Assembly: GCA_035493675.1 (NCBI GenBank) | Contig: DATJIA010000013.1 | Location: 56,248 to 120,247, forward strand | From: JAIOQA01 sp035493675 | GTDB lineage: Bacteria > Myxococcota_A > Polyangia > Haliangiales > Haliangiaceae | Direction of reading: 5' to 3' | Length of the DNA: 64,000 nucleotides | Shown: in pieces, positions 22,344 through 30,241 of the stretch | How the letters are laid out: the number at the start of each line of letters is the position of its first letter | How positions within the stretch are numbered: the first letter of the stretch is position 1 | The notes under the pieces: model-generated | The model's database searches: none | Seen by the model: only the letters and a program-made list of their open reading frames with translations | What the model was told of the DNA's origin: nothing | Program-made: the position numbers and the translations under genes

Positions 22344-23076
22344 TCGCGGCGCGCGCTTCGTCGCTGTTCGCGTACTGCGTGTCGCTCGCGAGCGCGCCGC
22401 CGGTGAAGTGCTTGATGTCGAGGCCGTGCAGCGTGATCGGCTTGCCGTGGAAGGTCATGTGCTCGACCGATTCGGTGATGACGTCGTCGCCGGCGGCGAA
22501 GAAGACCGGCTTCTCGACGATCGTGAAGCCGTCGACGAGGTGCAGGAAGCGATCGAGCAGCGCGCGCGTGCCTTTGGTGTCGAGGGGCGCGGGGCCGCCG
22601 CGATCGTCGTAGACGTAGGTGGGGAGCGCGCCGGTGAGGACGCCGTCGGGATCGTGGGCATCGAGGGCGGCCCAGATCTTCGTCGCGGCGGCGAGGTTCG
22701 CTTGTTCGATCGAGGTGCCGCGGTGCTCGATCACGGCGGTGCCCGCGATCGGCGCGGTGATCGGCGCGCGCGCGGTCTTGTCGGCGTAGAGGCGCACGCG
22801 GGTCGCTTCGCCGCGCGCATCGGTGTGGATGATCACCGCCGCCGCGACGCCGCCCAGCACGAGCTCGACGACGCGCGTGTCGCCATCGATCCACTGGCGC
22901 CCGACGATCACGTGATCGCCGAGCGCGCGCGCGACCGCGTCGCGGCCGTGGATCGTCGGGCCCGCGACGATCTCGAGCGTCACGTCGTCGGCGAGGCTCG
23001 CCGGATCGGGGAAGCGCGGCGACGGCGCGCTTGGATGACACGCGGCGAGGACGAGGGCGATCGCGAAGGCGCGCAC
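22327..23076 (-). CDS. Lipoprotein with NTF2/SnoaL-like domains
   Basis: 249 residues from a GTG at 23076. Lipoprotein signal (AFAIALVLAAC). Two SnoaL/NTF2-like units are suggested: residues 25-110 (DVTLEIVAGPTIHGRDAVARAL) and 125-240 (KIWAALDAHDPDGVLTGALPTYVYDDRG, then HMTFHGKPITLHGLDIKHF). Such folds bind small molecules or act as simple enzymes, but no catalytic set can be named. Divergent from the AraC gene with only 14 bases between starts, so they may share control. Confidence 0.75.
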   Translation of the reverse strand: MRAFAIALVLAACHPSAPSPRFPDPASLADDVTLEIVAGPTIHGRDAVARALGDHVIVGRQWIDGDTRVVELVLGGVAAAVIIHTDARGEATRVRLYADKTARAPITAPIAGTAVIEHRGTSIEQANLAAATKIWAALDAHDPDGVLTGALPTYVYDDRGGPAPLDTKGTRALLDRFLHLVDGFTIVEKPVFFAAGDDVITESVEHMTFHGKPITLHGLDIKHFTGGALASDTQYANSDEARAAITPAE

Positions 23077-23090
23077 GGTGGTGCTAGCGT

Positions 23091-23885
23091 ATGCGATCGG
23101 TGAAGGCGCACGTCGATGTCGATGCGGCGATCGCGCCGAGCTTCGTGCTCGACGACGAGCTGCGGCCGTTCCGATCGGGCTGGCACGCGCACGGGCGACA
23201 TCAGATCTTGTACGCGGCGCGCGGCGCGTTGCGGTTGGAGATCGAGGGTGCGCAGTGGCTGGTGCCGCCGCAGCGCGCGGCGTGGCTCGCGGCCGGCGTC
23301 GCGCATCGGGTGAGCGCGTACTCGCCGGTGTCGCTCCGGACCGCATATCTCTCGCGAGCGCTCGATCGCCATGCGCGTGGCTGTCGCGTGTTCGATCTGC
23401 CGCCGGTCGGCCGCGAGCTGCTCGCGTACGGCGCGCGGTGGGGACCGTCGACGTCGCCGCGCGACGCGCGGGCGCGCGCGTACTTCGCCGTGCTCGCGGA
23501 TCTGTGCCGCGAGTGGGCGGCGACGCCCGATCGCTTCTCGCTGCCGGCCGCGAAGACGCCGTTGGTCGAGCGCGCGATGGCGCTGACGATCGAGGCGCTC
23601 GGCGATCAGATCTCGCTCGCGTTCGTCGCGCGCAAGGCGGGCGCGTCGCCGCGATCGCTGCAGCGCGCGTTCGTCGCGGAGACCGGCGGGTCGTGGCGCA
23701 GCTTCCTGACGCAGGCGCGGATGCTGCGCGCGATCGAGCTGCTGGCCGCCCCGAGCGCGCGTGTCACCGACGTCGCGATCGAGCTGGGCTTCGACAGCTT
23801 CGGCGCGTTCACCCGGGCGTTCAAGCTGCTCACCGGCGAGACGCCGCGCGACTACGCGAAGCGCGTGTCGTTTCGGGAGAAATAA
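23091..23885 (+). CDS. AraC-family transcriptional regulator
   Basis: 264 residues. The N-terminal half resembles the AraC cupin sensor (WHAHGRHQILYAARGALRLEIEG, then GVAHRV). The C-terminal 95 residues carry the double helix-turn-helix with SLAFVARKAGASPRSLQRAFVAE and VTDVAIELGFDSFGAFTRAFKLLTGETPRDY, a good match to the AraC signature. It lies between a divergent lipoprotein and a downstream MBL-fold lipoprotein (50 bases away), which are its likeliest targets. A GTG at 23100 is an alternative start. Confidence 0.92.
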   Translation: MRSVKAHVDVDAAIAPSFVLDDELRPFRSGWHAHGRHQILYAARGALRLEIEGAQWLVPPQRAAWLAAGVAHRVSAYSPVSLRTAYLSRALDRHARGCRVFDLPPVGRELLAYGARWGPSTSPRDARARAYFAVLADLCREWAATPDRFSLPAAKTPLVERAMALTIEALGDQISLAFVARKAGASPRSLQRAFVAETGGSWRSFLTQARMLRAIELLAAPSARVTDVAIELGFDSFGAFTRAFKLLTGETPRDYAKRVSFREK

Positions 23886-23935
23886 TCGGCAGATCGTCGA
23901 AAGCGCGACAAGCGCCGCGGACGCAGGATGAGGGC

Positions 23936-24940
23936 ATGCAAACGACGAATGGAGCCCTCGTGACGATCTTGGCGTCCTCCCTCACCGCGTGCGGCGGCGC
24001 CGCGCACGTGTCTGCCCTGCCCTCCGCGCACGCGCCGCTCGCGGTCCACACGTTCACGTCGGACTCGGCCGGGTTCGATACGCACTCGTTCTGGATCGAC
24101 ACCGGCCGCGAGGTCGTCGTGTTCGACGGCCAGTTCACCGGCGCGCTCGCCGATCAGGTGATCGCGGACATCCGCGCGCAGACGCGGTCGCCGATCCGCT
24201 ACCTCGTCGTCACGCACCCGAACCCGGACAAGTTCAACGGCGCGTCGCGCTTCCAGGCCGCCGGCGCGAAGGTCGTCGCGAGCAAGGCGACCGCCGACGC
24301 GATCCCGGGCGTGCACGCGTACAAGAAGTACTTCTTCGTCGAGCTGGCGAAGATGTTCACCGAGGCCACCTATCCGCAGCAGGCGACGGTCGACGTGACG
24401 TTCGACGACACGCTCGACCTGCCGCTCGACGGCGACGCCCACGTCTCGCTGCGCCGCCTCGCGCACGCAGGCGTGTCGACCACGCAGACGGTCGCCTACG
24501 TGCCGGAGGCGAAGGCGCTCTTCGTCGGCGATCTCGTCCACCACGACGCGCACGCGTGGCTCGAGGGCGGCATCGCGAACGGCGCGCCACACCCGGATCT
24601 CGCGTCGTGGGCGCAAGCGCTCGACGAGCTGCACGCGTACCCCGCCGACACGACGATCTACGGCGGCCGCGGCGAGCCCGCGCTCGTCAGTGACGCTCTC
24701 GAAAGTGAGAAGAAGTACTTACTACTTGCCGGTCAGACGGTGGCCGCATACGTCGCGTCGCTCGCGCCGGCCGAGCGCGCCGAGCTCGACGACCCCGCGA
24801 AGGCGCAGGCGCACTACGTCGCGATCGAGGGCAAGCTCGCCGCCGAGCTCCCGGCGTACAAGCTCGCCTACCTGGTGCGCTATGGCGTGTACGGCCTCGT
24901 GAACGCGACGAAGTCCACCGCCCTGGGCACCGCGAAGTGA
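23936..24940 (+). CDS. Metallo-beta-lactamase-fold lipoprotein with degenerate metal site
   Basis: 334 residues. Lipobox LTAC (Cys19). The MBL fold is recognisable (SFWIDTGREVVVFDGQFTG, then IRYLVVTHPNPDKFNGASRF, then ALFVGDLV), but the metal motif HxHxDH at 94-99 reads H-P-N-P-D-K: the second and last His are Asn96 and Lys99. The later GHTxG His is also not evident (RLAHAGVS). Hydrolase activity is therefore doubtful; it may bind one metal or none. A C-terminal helical extension follows from about residue 250. It is downstream of the AraC regulator in the same direction. Confidence 0.8.
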   Translation: MQTTNGALVTILASSLTACGGAAHVSALPSAHAPLAVHTFTSDSAGFDTHSFWIDTGREVVVFDGQFTGALADQVIADIRAQTRSPIRYLVVTHPNPDKFNGASRFQAAGAKVVASKATADAIPGVHAYKKYFFVELAKMFTEATYPQQATVDVTFDDTLDLPLDGDAHVSLRRLAHAGVSTTQTVAYVPEAKALFVGDLVHHDAHAWLEGGIANGAPHPDLASWAQALDELHAYPADTTIYGGRGEPALVSDALESEKKYLLLAGQTVAAYVASLAPAERAELDDPAKAQAHYVAIEGKLAAELPAYKLAYLVRYGVYGLVNATKSTALGTAK

Positions 24941-24966
24941 GCGCGCCTTCGCGCCGCGCGATCGCG

Positions 24967-24972
24967 TAGCCT
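24967..24972 (+). promoter_or_regulatory. TAGCCT hexamer, putative -10 of a leaderless gene
   Basis: Exactly six bases separate it from the ATG at 24979, which would place transcription start at or next to the start codon. No ribosome-binding site lies in the gap. Confidence 0.45.
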
Positions 24973-24978
24973 CCGCGC

Positions 24979-25527
24979 ATGAAGCGCGCGCTCGTGATCG
25001 CGATCGTGTCGTGTGCGACGCGCGCGCGTGCGGAGGACGTGCGGGTCGACGTCGAGCCGGCCGCGTATCTCCTGTCCGGCTACTCGATCCACCTCGCGTC
25101 GACCGTGCCGCGCGCGCCGCGCGTCACCGTCGGCGGCACGCTGTACGGCTTCGACGTCCCGCGCATGTTGGTCGAGCTCGGTGACAACCGCGGCGACGAC
25201 TGGAACGTGCGGCTGCGCGTCGGGTACGGCGTGTTCGCCGACGCCTTCCTCGAGGATCGCCGCGACGGCTGGCTGGTAGGCACGCAGCTCGGCTTCCAGC
25301 AGTACCGCGCGACCGGTCCGGGGCCCGACGGCGGAGATGCGATCTTCACGAACGTGATGGTGTTGGTCCGCGCGGGCTACGAGTGGCATCCGGCCGCATC
25401 GAGCGGCGCGTACCTGATGCCGTGGATCGGCGCCGCGTACACGCACACGATCAGCGGCGACGCCGGCGCGTATCGCGTCTTCCCGGTGCTGCCGTACGCG
25501 GCGTGCGATCTCGGCTGGCGTTTCTAG
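24979..25527 (+). CDS. Small outer-membrane-like beta protein
   Basis: 182 residues with a signal peptide (1-18, ending ARAE). The rest alternates polar and hydrophobic residues with Tyr/Gly/Trp-rich strands (VGGTLYGFDV, NVRLRVGYGVFADAF, LVRAGYEWHP, LPYAACDLGWRF) and ends in a C-terminal Phe, as in outer-membrane beta-barrels assembled by BAM. Eight or so strands would fit the length. No family recognised. Its TAG stop is immediately followed by the stop of the convergent gene. Confidence 0.7.
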   Translation: MKRALVIAIVSCATRARAEDVRVDVEPAAYLLSGYSIHLASTVPRAPRVTVGGTLYGFDVPRMLVELGDNRGDDWNVRLRVGYGVFADAFLEDRRDGWLVGTQLGFQQYRATGPGPDGGDAIFTNVMVLVRAGYEWHPAASSGAYLMPWIGAAYTHTISGDAGAYRVFPVLPYAACDLGWRF

Positions 25528-26169
25528 TCACTTCGCCGCGAACACCGACAGCGAGTGCCAGTCGTTCGCGCCGATCGCGGCGCCGAGCGCGACCCAGGTG
25601 GTCCCGACCTTGCGCAGCTCGTAGCGGATCTGGTTGTCGTTGTCCTGCCAGATCCATCCGTTCCCCTGTTTGTAGGCCTCGCGCGACGCGAGCTCGCGGA
25701 CGAGCACGAGATCGAGGTGCGAGGTCGCGAGCGCCCACGCGGTCGTGTGCTTGCCGGCGATCACGGCGAGCACGCGAGGGATCGCGTCGTCGGCCCATTC
25801 GTCCATCGGCCGGCTGATGTCGATGCGCGTGACCTTGCCGCGCACGTCGCGCACCGCGAGCGTCTGCAGATCGAGCTTCCGATCGTCGGTGAGATCGTCG
25901 GCGCTCGTGCCGATCACGAGCGCCTTCACGCCGGCGAAGACCTTGTCGACGGGCAGCGGCGCCGCGGTGCCCTTGGCCCAGCCGTCGGCGGCGGCGCAGA
26001 AGGCCGCGCGCGCGTCGGGCTTGCCGCAGTGCGCCGCGGCGCGGAACTGGACGAGCACGCGCTCGTCGAGGACGTCCTGCGGCGGGCACGAGCTCGGATC
26101 GCAGTCGACCTCCTGCGCGAGCGCCGGCGTCGAGACCGAGAGCAGGCAGACCACGAGCGCGATCCTCAT
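25528..26169 (-). CDS. Secreted protein of unknown function in sigma/FecR operon
   Basis: 213 residues with a signal peptide (1-19, cut near ALAQ). The mature part starts with a Cys-containing segment (CDPSSCPP) and has two more Cys near residues 48 and 58. The rest is a mix of strands and helices with a VIGTSADDLTDDRKLDLQ segment and a C-terminal DWHSLSVFAAK. Not recognised. It is the last gene after the FecR-like regulator, 32 bases downstream of it, and may be part of what that system controls. Confidence 0.75.
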   Translation of the reverse strand: MRIALVVCLLSVSTPALAQEVDCDPSSCPPQDVLDERVLVQFRAAAHCGKPDARAAFCAAADGWAKGTAAPLPVDKVFAGVKALVIGTSADDLTDDRKLDLQTLAVRDVRGKVTRIDISRPMDEWADDAIPRVLAVIAGKHTTAWALATSHLDLVLVRELASREAYKQGNGWIWQDNDNQIRYELRKVGTTWVALGAAIGANDWHSLSVFAAK

Positions 26170-26201
26170 GGCGATTTCAACGCGCCGCGCGCGATCGCGA
26201 T

Positions 26202-27200
26202 CTACGGCTTCGGCATCCAGTCCTCGCGCGGGATCTGGTAGATGCGGTGCTCGAGGTCGCTGCGCCACGCCGAGGTCGCCCCCGCGTCGCCGGCGACCAT
26301 CCGCTCGCGGGTCACGCCGCGCGGCGCCGGCGCGATCGCGTTCAAGTAATCGTAGACGCGCGCGCGCTCGTCGGGGGTGACGCGATCGAACAGGTTGAAC
26401 AGCGTGATCGCGTCGGGGAACTCGGCCTGCGAGAGGATGTCGTCGAGCGCGGCGTGCTCGCCGTCGTCGAAGCGATCGATCGCGGCGGCGAGCGCGGCGG
26501 TCGCGTCGCGGCGCATCGGCGTGCCGGGCCCGGTCGGCGTGTGCATGCGCGCGGTCGCGCCCGCGGGCACGACCGAGAGGTGGCCGTTGCCGGCGAGCTC
26601 GACCTGCCCGTGCGTGACGACGATGCGGCCGGTGCCGTCGGGCGCGACGGTGAGATCGTACTCGCAGCCGAGATCGACCGCGGTCGTGCGCGGCGTGTCG
26701 ACGACGAACAAGCGCGGCGGCGCGTTGACCTTCGCGTGCATCGTGCCGCGCGCGAGCGACAGGCGCTGCTGACGAGGTCCGCTCGCGACCAGCCCGAGCC
26801 GCGAATTCGCGCCGAGCCGCACGTGACCGATCGTCGAGACGTCGAGCTCGGCGGCGCCGTCGGCCGAGGTCTCGAGCCAACCGCCGACCGGCAGCGTGCC
26901 GCGCGCGACCTCGCGATCGCCGCAGCGCGCGACGCCGGCGACGGTGTCGAAGCGATAGCCGTCGCCGCCGCCGCACGGCCCGCTCGCGCCCCCGCGGAGC
27001 AAGAAGAAGAGGATCGCGGCCGCCGCGAGCGCGGCGCCGATCGCGATCGGGATCCACGAGCGCCGGCGCCGCGGCATCTTCGCGGGCAGCTCCGGCGGCG
27101 CGCCCCGATGACGGAACGCGCCGAGCGAACGCTCGAGCTCCGCGACGTCCGCGTCGGCGGGGCCGCTGCCGTCCCAGAGGTAATCGTGCTCGGGCTTCAT
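26202..27200 (-). CDS. FecR-domain transmembrane regulator (second sigma partner)
   Basis: 332 residues. N-terminal cytoplasmic segment (1-47), a membrane helix (about 48-70) after an RRRR stop, then a periplasmic FecR domain with GGWLETSADGAAELDVSTIGHVRLGANSRL, VDTPRTTAVDLGCEYDLTV and IVVTHGQVELAG strands. The C-terminal 110 residues are helical. It overlaps the sigma gene (ATGA), so the pair form a regulatory unit like the first sigma/FecR pair but without the TPR-like tail. Confidence 0.85.
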   Translation of the reverse strand: MKPEHDYLWDGSGPADADVAELERSLGAFRHRGAPPELPAKMPRRRRSWIPIAIGAALAAAAILFFLLRGGASGPCGGGDGYRFDTVAGVARCGDREVARGTLPVGGWLETSADGAAELDVSTIGHVRLGANSRLGLVASGPRQQRLSLARGTMHAKVNAPPRLFVVDTPRTTAVDLGCEYDLTVAPDGTGRIVVTHGQVELAGNGHLSVVPAGATARMHTPTGPGTPMRRDATAALAAAIDRFDDGEHAALDDILSQAEFPDAITLFNLFDRVTPDERARVYDYLNAIAPAPRGVTRERMVAGDAGATSAWRSDLEHRIYQIPREDWMPKP

Positions 27201-27820
27201 CCGTCACCGCCCTCGGTCGAAGTCGATGCGACGCCGAGGCGCTCGCGCAAGATCATCATGCCCCGGTGCAGGTTCACGCGCACCGATCCCGGTGAGAGCC
27301 CGGTGCGCTCCGCGATCTCCGGACCGGTCAACCCCTCGACGAGACGCATGATCAACGTCTCGCGATACGCCTCGGGCAGCGCGCGGATCGCCGCGAGCGC
27401 CTCGTGCGCCTCCGCCGACGGCACCGGATCGGCGATCGGATCGGCCGCCGGCTCGACGGGCCGCGGCTCGCGCGCGCGATCGGTCGCGCGGTTGCGCGCG
27501 ATCTGCAGGAGCCACCCCGGGAACGCGGCGGCCTCGCGGAGCTCGTCGAGGCGTTCGTACGCGACGAGGAAGACGTCTTGCACGACGTCGGCCGCGTCGG
27601 CGGGGCGCACGCGCGCGAGCGCGACCGCGTGCACGACGCGCGCGAAGCGCTGATAGAGCGTCGCGAACGCCGCGCGATCGCCGCCGCGCACGAGCGCGAC
27701 CAGCTCGGCCGCGCTTCGCTCGATCGGATCGCGCTCGCGCCCCACGCGGGCACGTTCGCCCACGCGCCCGCCGTTCTCAAGCGGCGCGCGGCGCGTCCAC
27801 GTCATCACCGAGGAGCTCAT
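27197..27820 (-). CDS. ECF-family RNA polymerase sigma factor (second)
   Basis: 207 residues as drawn. Region 2 begins near residue 38 (ELVALVRGGDRAAFATLYQRF) and includes DAADVVQDVFLVAYERL and AFPGWLLQIARNRATD; region 4 is IRALPEAYRETLIMRL followed by the helix-turn-helix LTGPEIAERTGLSPGSVRVNLHRGM. The start is uncertain: the ATG at 27820 makes a 44-base overlap with the ferritin-like gene, and a later ATG (27805) or GTG would remove only a poorly conserved N-terminus. The tight coupling suggests the ferritin-like and secreted genes upstream share its transcript. Confidence 0.9.
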   Translation of the reverse strand: MSSSVMTWTRRAPLENGGRVGERARVGRERDPIERSAAELVALVRGGDRAAFATLYQRFARVVHAVALARVRPADAADVVQDVFLVAYERLDELREAAAFPGWLLQIARNRATDRAREPRPVEPAADPIADPVPSAEAHEALAAIRALPEAYRETLIMRLVEGLTGPEIAERTGLSPGSVRVNLHRGMMILRERLGVASTSTEGGDG

Positions 27821-28616
27821 CGATCCACCCCGGGTCGGGGGCCAGGTGCGCCACCGCGAGCGCCGGCACCACGCGGGCGCGCACCGCGCGGCGCAGCACG
27901 CGCGCGTGATCGGCGCCGTCGAGGATGCCGAGCGCGCGCGTCGACGGATTCGGCGGCGGAGGCCGGCGGCGCCAGAGCGGCGCGTACGCCGCCAACGCGC
28001 GCCTCGCGATGTCGCGCAGAGGATCGCGAAACGGATCGAGCCGATCTCCCGCCCACGCCAGCACGTGCGCGCCGAGCCGCGCGTGCGGACCTTCGTCGTG
28101 CGCGATCCGCGCGAGCACCGCGCGGGCGAGCGGCTGGGTCGCGACCCGCGCCGCGGTCGCGAGCACCGGGACGCTCAAGCTCTCGCCGACGACGCAGATC
28201 TTGATCGCGAGCGCGGCGGCGCGCGCGATCGCGGGATGATCCGTGCGCGGCGGCGCGAGCTTGTCGAGATCGACCAGGTGAGGCGCGGCGCCGCCGATCG
28301 TCGCGGCCAGGCGCGCGTTGAGCTCGACGTGCGTGATCTCGTCGACGACGAAGTCGCCCGCCATCGCGGTGAGATCGATCGGCGCGCCGGCCTCGAGCAG
28401 CGCGCCCGCGAGCGCGGCGAACGCGGCGGCGGAGGCGTACTCGCTGAACGCGCCCTCGGTCCACGTCGTGCGCGCGGCGGCGAGCGTCGCGTCGTCGAGC
28501 GTCTCTGCGTGGAGAGACTCCCACGGCAGCTCGTCGATGCCGGGACGGCGGCGGCGCAAGCGCGCGGCGGACGCACCGCCGCACCAGTCGAGCTCGAACG
28601 GCGCGAGCATCTTCAC
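27777..28616 (-). CDS. Ferritin-like diiron protein
   Basis: 279 residues from a GTG at 28616 that overlaps the stop of the upstream gene (GTGA). A four-helix ferritin-like core is indicated by the full set of diiron ligands: E59, E93 and H96 (DEITHVE), E145 (VVGESLS), E175 and H178 (HDEGPHARLG), that is, two ExxH motifs plus two lone Glu. Such proteins can be iron stores, oxidases or hydroxylases; the reaction is unknown. The last 80 residues are Arg/Pro-rich and form an extra helical tail. An ATG at 28610 is an alternative start. Confidence 0.8.
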   Translation of the reverse strand: MKMLAPFELDWCGGASAARLRRRRPGIDELPWESLHAETLDDATLAAARTTWTEGAFSEYASAAAFAALAGALLEAGAPIDLTAMAGDFVVDEITHVELNARLAATIGGAAPHLVDLDKLAPPRTDHPAIARAAALAIKICVVGESLSVPVLATAARVATQPLARAVLARIAHDEGPHARLGAHVLAWAGDRLDPFRDPLRDIARRALAAYAPLWRRRPPPPNPSTRALGILDGADHARVLRRAVRARVVPALAVAHLAPDPGWIDELLGDDVDAPRAA

Positions 28617-28963
28617 TTGCTCGCGGTGACCGAGCGTTGCATCTCGCAGCGATCGTGCGCGCTCGGTCCCTTGCCGACGTTGCCGGGCAGCGGGCACCCG
28701 TCGTCGCCGAGCATCGGCTGGGTCGCGGCCGAGGTCGCGGCGTGCGCGATCACGCGGAGCATCGCGGCGAGCTGCGTGAAGGCGATCGCGTGCTTCGACT
28801 CCGGGCCTTCGGCCCTTCGCTCAGCACGAACGGGTGAGGGCTCCGCGCGAGCGGGTGCTTGCGCGGGGTTCGCGAACGCGGGGTTCGCGAACGCGGGCGT
28901 CGCGAACAGGAGCGCGGCCGGCGCCGCGAGGGCGAGGAGCTTCGAGACTTTCGGCTTCGTCAT
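28613..28963 (-). CDS. Small secreted protein carrying a dispersed repeat
   Basis: 116 residues with a signal peptide (1-26). The start of the mature protein is a short tandem repeat (AFANP), followed by a segment encoded by dispersed repeat copy E (SPVRAERRAEGPESK). The C-terminal half has two Cys (GDDGCPLPG and HDRCEMQ) and a helical stretch AFTQLAAMLRVIAHA. Not recognised. It overlaps the ferritin-like gene by four bases and is probably the first gene of this five-gene operon. Confidence 0.65.
   Translation of the reverse strand: MTKPKVSKLLALAAPAALLFATPAFANPAFANPAQAPARAEPSPVRAERRAEGPESKHAIAFTQLAAMLRVIAHAATSAATQPMLGDDGCPLPGNVGKGPSAHDRCEMQRSVTASK
28793..28843. repeat. Dispersed repeat, copy E (hairpin form)
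   Basis: Read on the - strand: CCGTTCGTGCTGAGC, then a perfect hairpin GGGCC / GGCCC with a GAA loop (28803-28815), then GGAGTCGAAG. It aligns with copy C on both flanks, while the stem bases differ but still pair. It is translated in frame within the small secreted protein. Confidence 0.7.
28863..28907. repeat. 15-bp tandem repeat, three units
   Basis: Units 28863-28877 and 28878-28892 are identical and 28893-28907 differs at two positions. Each encodes five residues (AFANP type) directly after the signal peptide, so copy-number change would keep the reading frame. Confidence 0.75.
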
Positions 28964-29005
28964 GTAGGAAGGACGAAGCGGCGGTCAGAGTGTTAACCGC
29001 GATCG

Positions 29006-29629
29006 TTACGCGCCGATGTCGCCCGACCCGATGACCGTCACGCCACCCGCGCGCATTCCCTCGATCGCGCGATCGCCGTCGCCGGTCGCCAGATCCACCG
29101 CGCGGCAGCCGTCCTCGACGAGATAGACGTCGAAGCCGTCCTTCACGCCGTCGAGCGCCGTGAACTTCACGCAGTAGTCGGTCGCCAGCCCCAACACATA
29201 TATAGAGGTGACGCCCTGCGTCGTGAGCCACTCGCCCATGCCGGTCGACTTGCGGTGCCCGTTGTCGTGGAAGCCGCTGTAGCTGTCGATCTGCGCGTCG
29301 GTGCCCTTCCGGAAGATCTTGGTGATGCGGGTTTGGTCGAGCTCGTCGTGGAGCTGCGCGCCGCGCGTCCCTTGCACGCAGTGCACGGGCCACAGCACCT
29401 GCTCGAGGCCGTCGAGCTCGATCACGTCGTACGGCTTCGCGCCGGCGTGGTTCGCCGCGAACGATCCGTGCTCGCGCGGGTGCCAGTCCTGGGTCGCGAC
29501 GATCGTGTCGAAGTGACGCGCGATGCGATTCGCGACGCCGATCGCCTGATCACCGTGCGGCACCGCGAGCGCGCCTCCCGGACAGAAGTCGTACTGCAGA
29601 TCGACGAGGACCAACGCCTTCTTCCCCAC
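29006..29629 (-). CDS. pncA: Nicotinamidase (PncA)
   Basis: 207 residues from a GTG at 29629. Isochorismatase-like hydrolase with the PncA triad: Asp in VLVDLQYDF, Lys in FRKGTD and nucleophilic Cys in GLATDYCVKFTALD. The metal site D-x-H-x-x-x-H is seen in ATQDWHPREHGSF. It converts nicotinamide to nicotinate in the cytosol and so feeds PncB, whose gene is in the NAD salvage operon 15 kb away. Its promoter overlaps that of the divergent gene; the hexamer TATAAT lies six bases before the start codon, so the mRNA is probably leaderless. No NrtR-like palindrome is present here. Confidence 0.93.
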   Translation of the reverse strand: MGKKALVLVDLQYDFCPGGALAVPHGDQAIGVANRIARHFDTIVATQDWHPREHGSFAANHAGAKPYDVIELDGLEQVLWPVHCVQGTRGAQLHDELDQTRITKIFRKGTDAQIDSYSGFHDNGHRKSTGMGEWLTTQGVTSIYVLGLATDYCVKFTALDGVKDGFDVYLVEDGCRAVDLATGDGDRAIEGMRAGGVTVIGSGDIGA

Positions 29630-29635
29630 GCGACG

Positions 29636-29641
29636 ATTATA
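29636..29641 (-). promoter_or_regulatory. TATAAT, -10 of pncA (leaderless)
   Basis: A consensus -10 hexamer on the - strand with a six-base gap (CGTCGC) to the GTG start of pncA. It shares two bases with the + strand hexamer of the divergent gene, so RNA polymerase cannot occupy both at once. Confidence 0.65.
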
Positions 29642-29645
29642 TGAT
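29640..29645 (+). promoter_or_regulatory. TATGAT, -10 of the divergent membrane protein gene (leaderless)
   Basis: A six-base gap (TGCCGC) separates it from the GTG at 29652. It overlaps the pncA hexamer on the opposite strand. Confidence 0.6.
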
Positions 29646-29651
29646 TGCCGC

Positions 29652-30239
29652 GTGCTCACGGCGCTCGCGATGATCAGCGTCTTGTCGTGCGAGGGGGCCG
29701 AAACCGTCCGCGCACATCTGGATCGCGAGGCCCACCGTGCCCACACCTGGGACGTCGCGTGGGGGCTCGGCTTCGGCGCCGCCGCGATCGGCTACGGCGC
29801 GATGGCGGAGACGCGCTGGGAATTCGGCATCGACCTCGACGACAAGCGGGTCGCCGGGCTCTGGGTCGGCGCGGCCAAGGCGGGCATCGCGTCGCTCTCG
29901 CACCTGATCCTGCCGGTGCGCATCGCGCGCGCGCCCGCCGCGACCGGCGACCCGTGCAAGGATCTCGCGGCGGCGAACGACGCGCTCGAGGAGTCCGCGC
30001 GTCACGAGCGCACGACGTTCTGGTTGTCGATCGCGGGCGCGATCGCGCTCAACGGCGGCGGGCTCTTGTGGCTCGGCCTCCACGACGACGCGTGGAAGGA
30101 GGGCGTGATCTCGGCGGCGATCGGCGTGCCGGTCTCCGCGCTGCACACGTGGACCCTGCCGCGGGGCGCGACGACGTGGCAGATCGACGCAGTCGCGACG
30201 CCGGCCTTCACGGGCCTCTCGATCAGCGGCACTTTCTAG
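29652..30239 (+). CDS. Small membrane-associated protein of unknown function
   Basis: 195 residues from GTG 29652. A hydrophobic start (MLTALAMISVLSC) may be a signal peptide or lipoprotein signal (Cys13). Further hydrophobic stretches occur at about 36-50, 75-90, 125-145 and 150-165, giving up to four membrane helices. It ends SISGTF. Not recognised. The next gene (YwiC-like) follows two bases later, so they form an operon. Confidence 0.65.
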   Translation: MLTALAMISVLSCEGAETVRAHLDREAHRAHTWDVAWGLGFGAAAIGYGAMAETRWEFGIDLDDKRVAGLWVGAAKAGIASLSHLILPVRIARAPAATGDPCKDLAAANDALEESARHERTTFWLSIAGAIALNGGGLLWLGLHDDAWKEGVISAAIGVPVSALHTWTLPRGATTWQIDAVATPAFTGLSISGTF

Positions 30240-30241
30240 GC

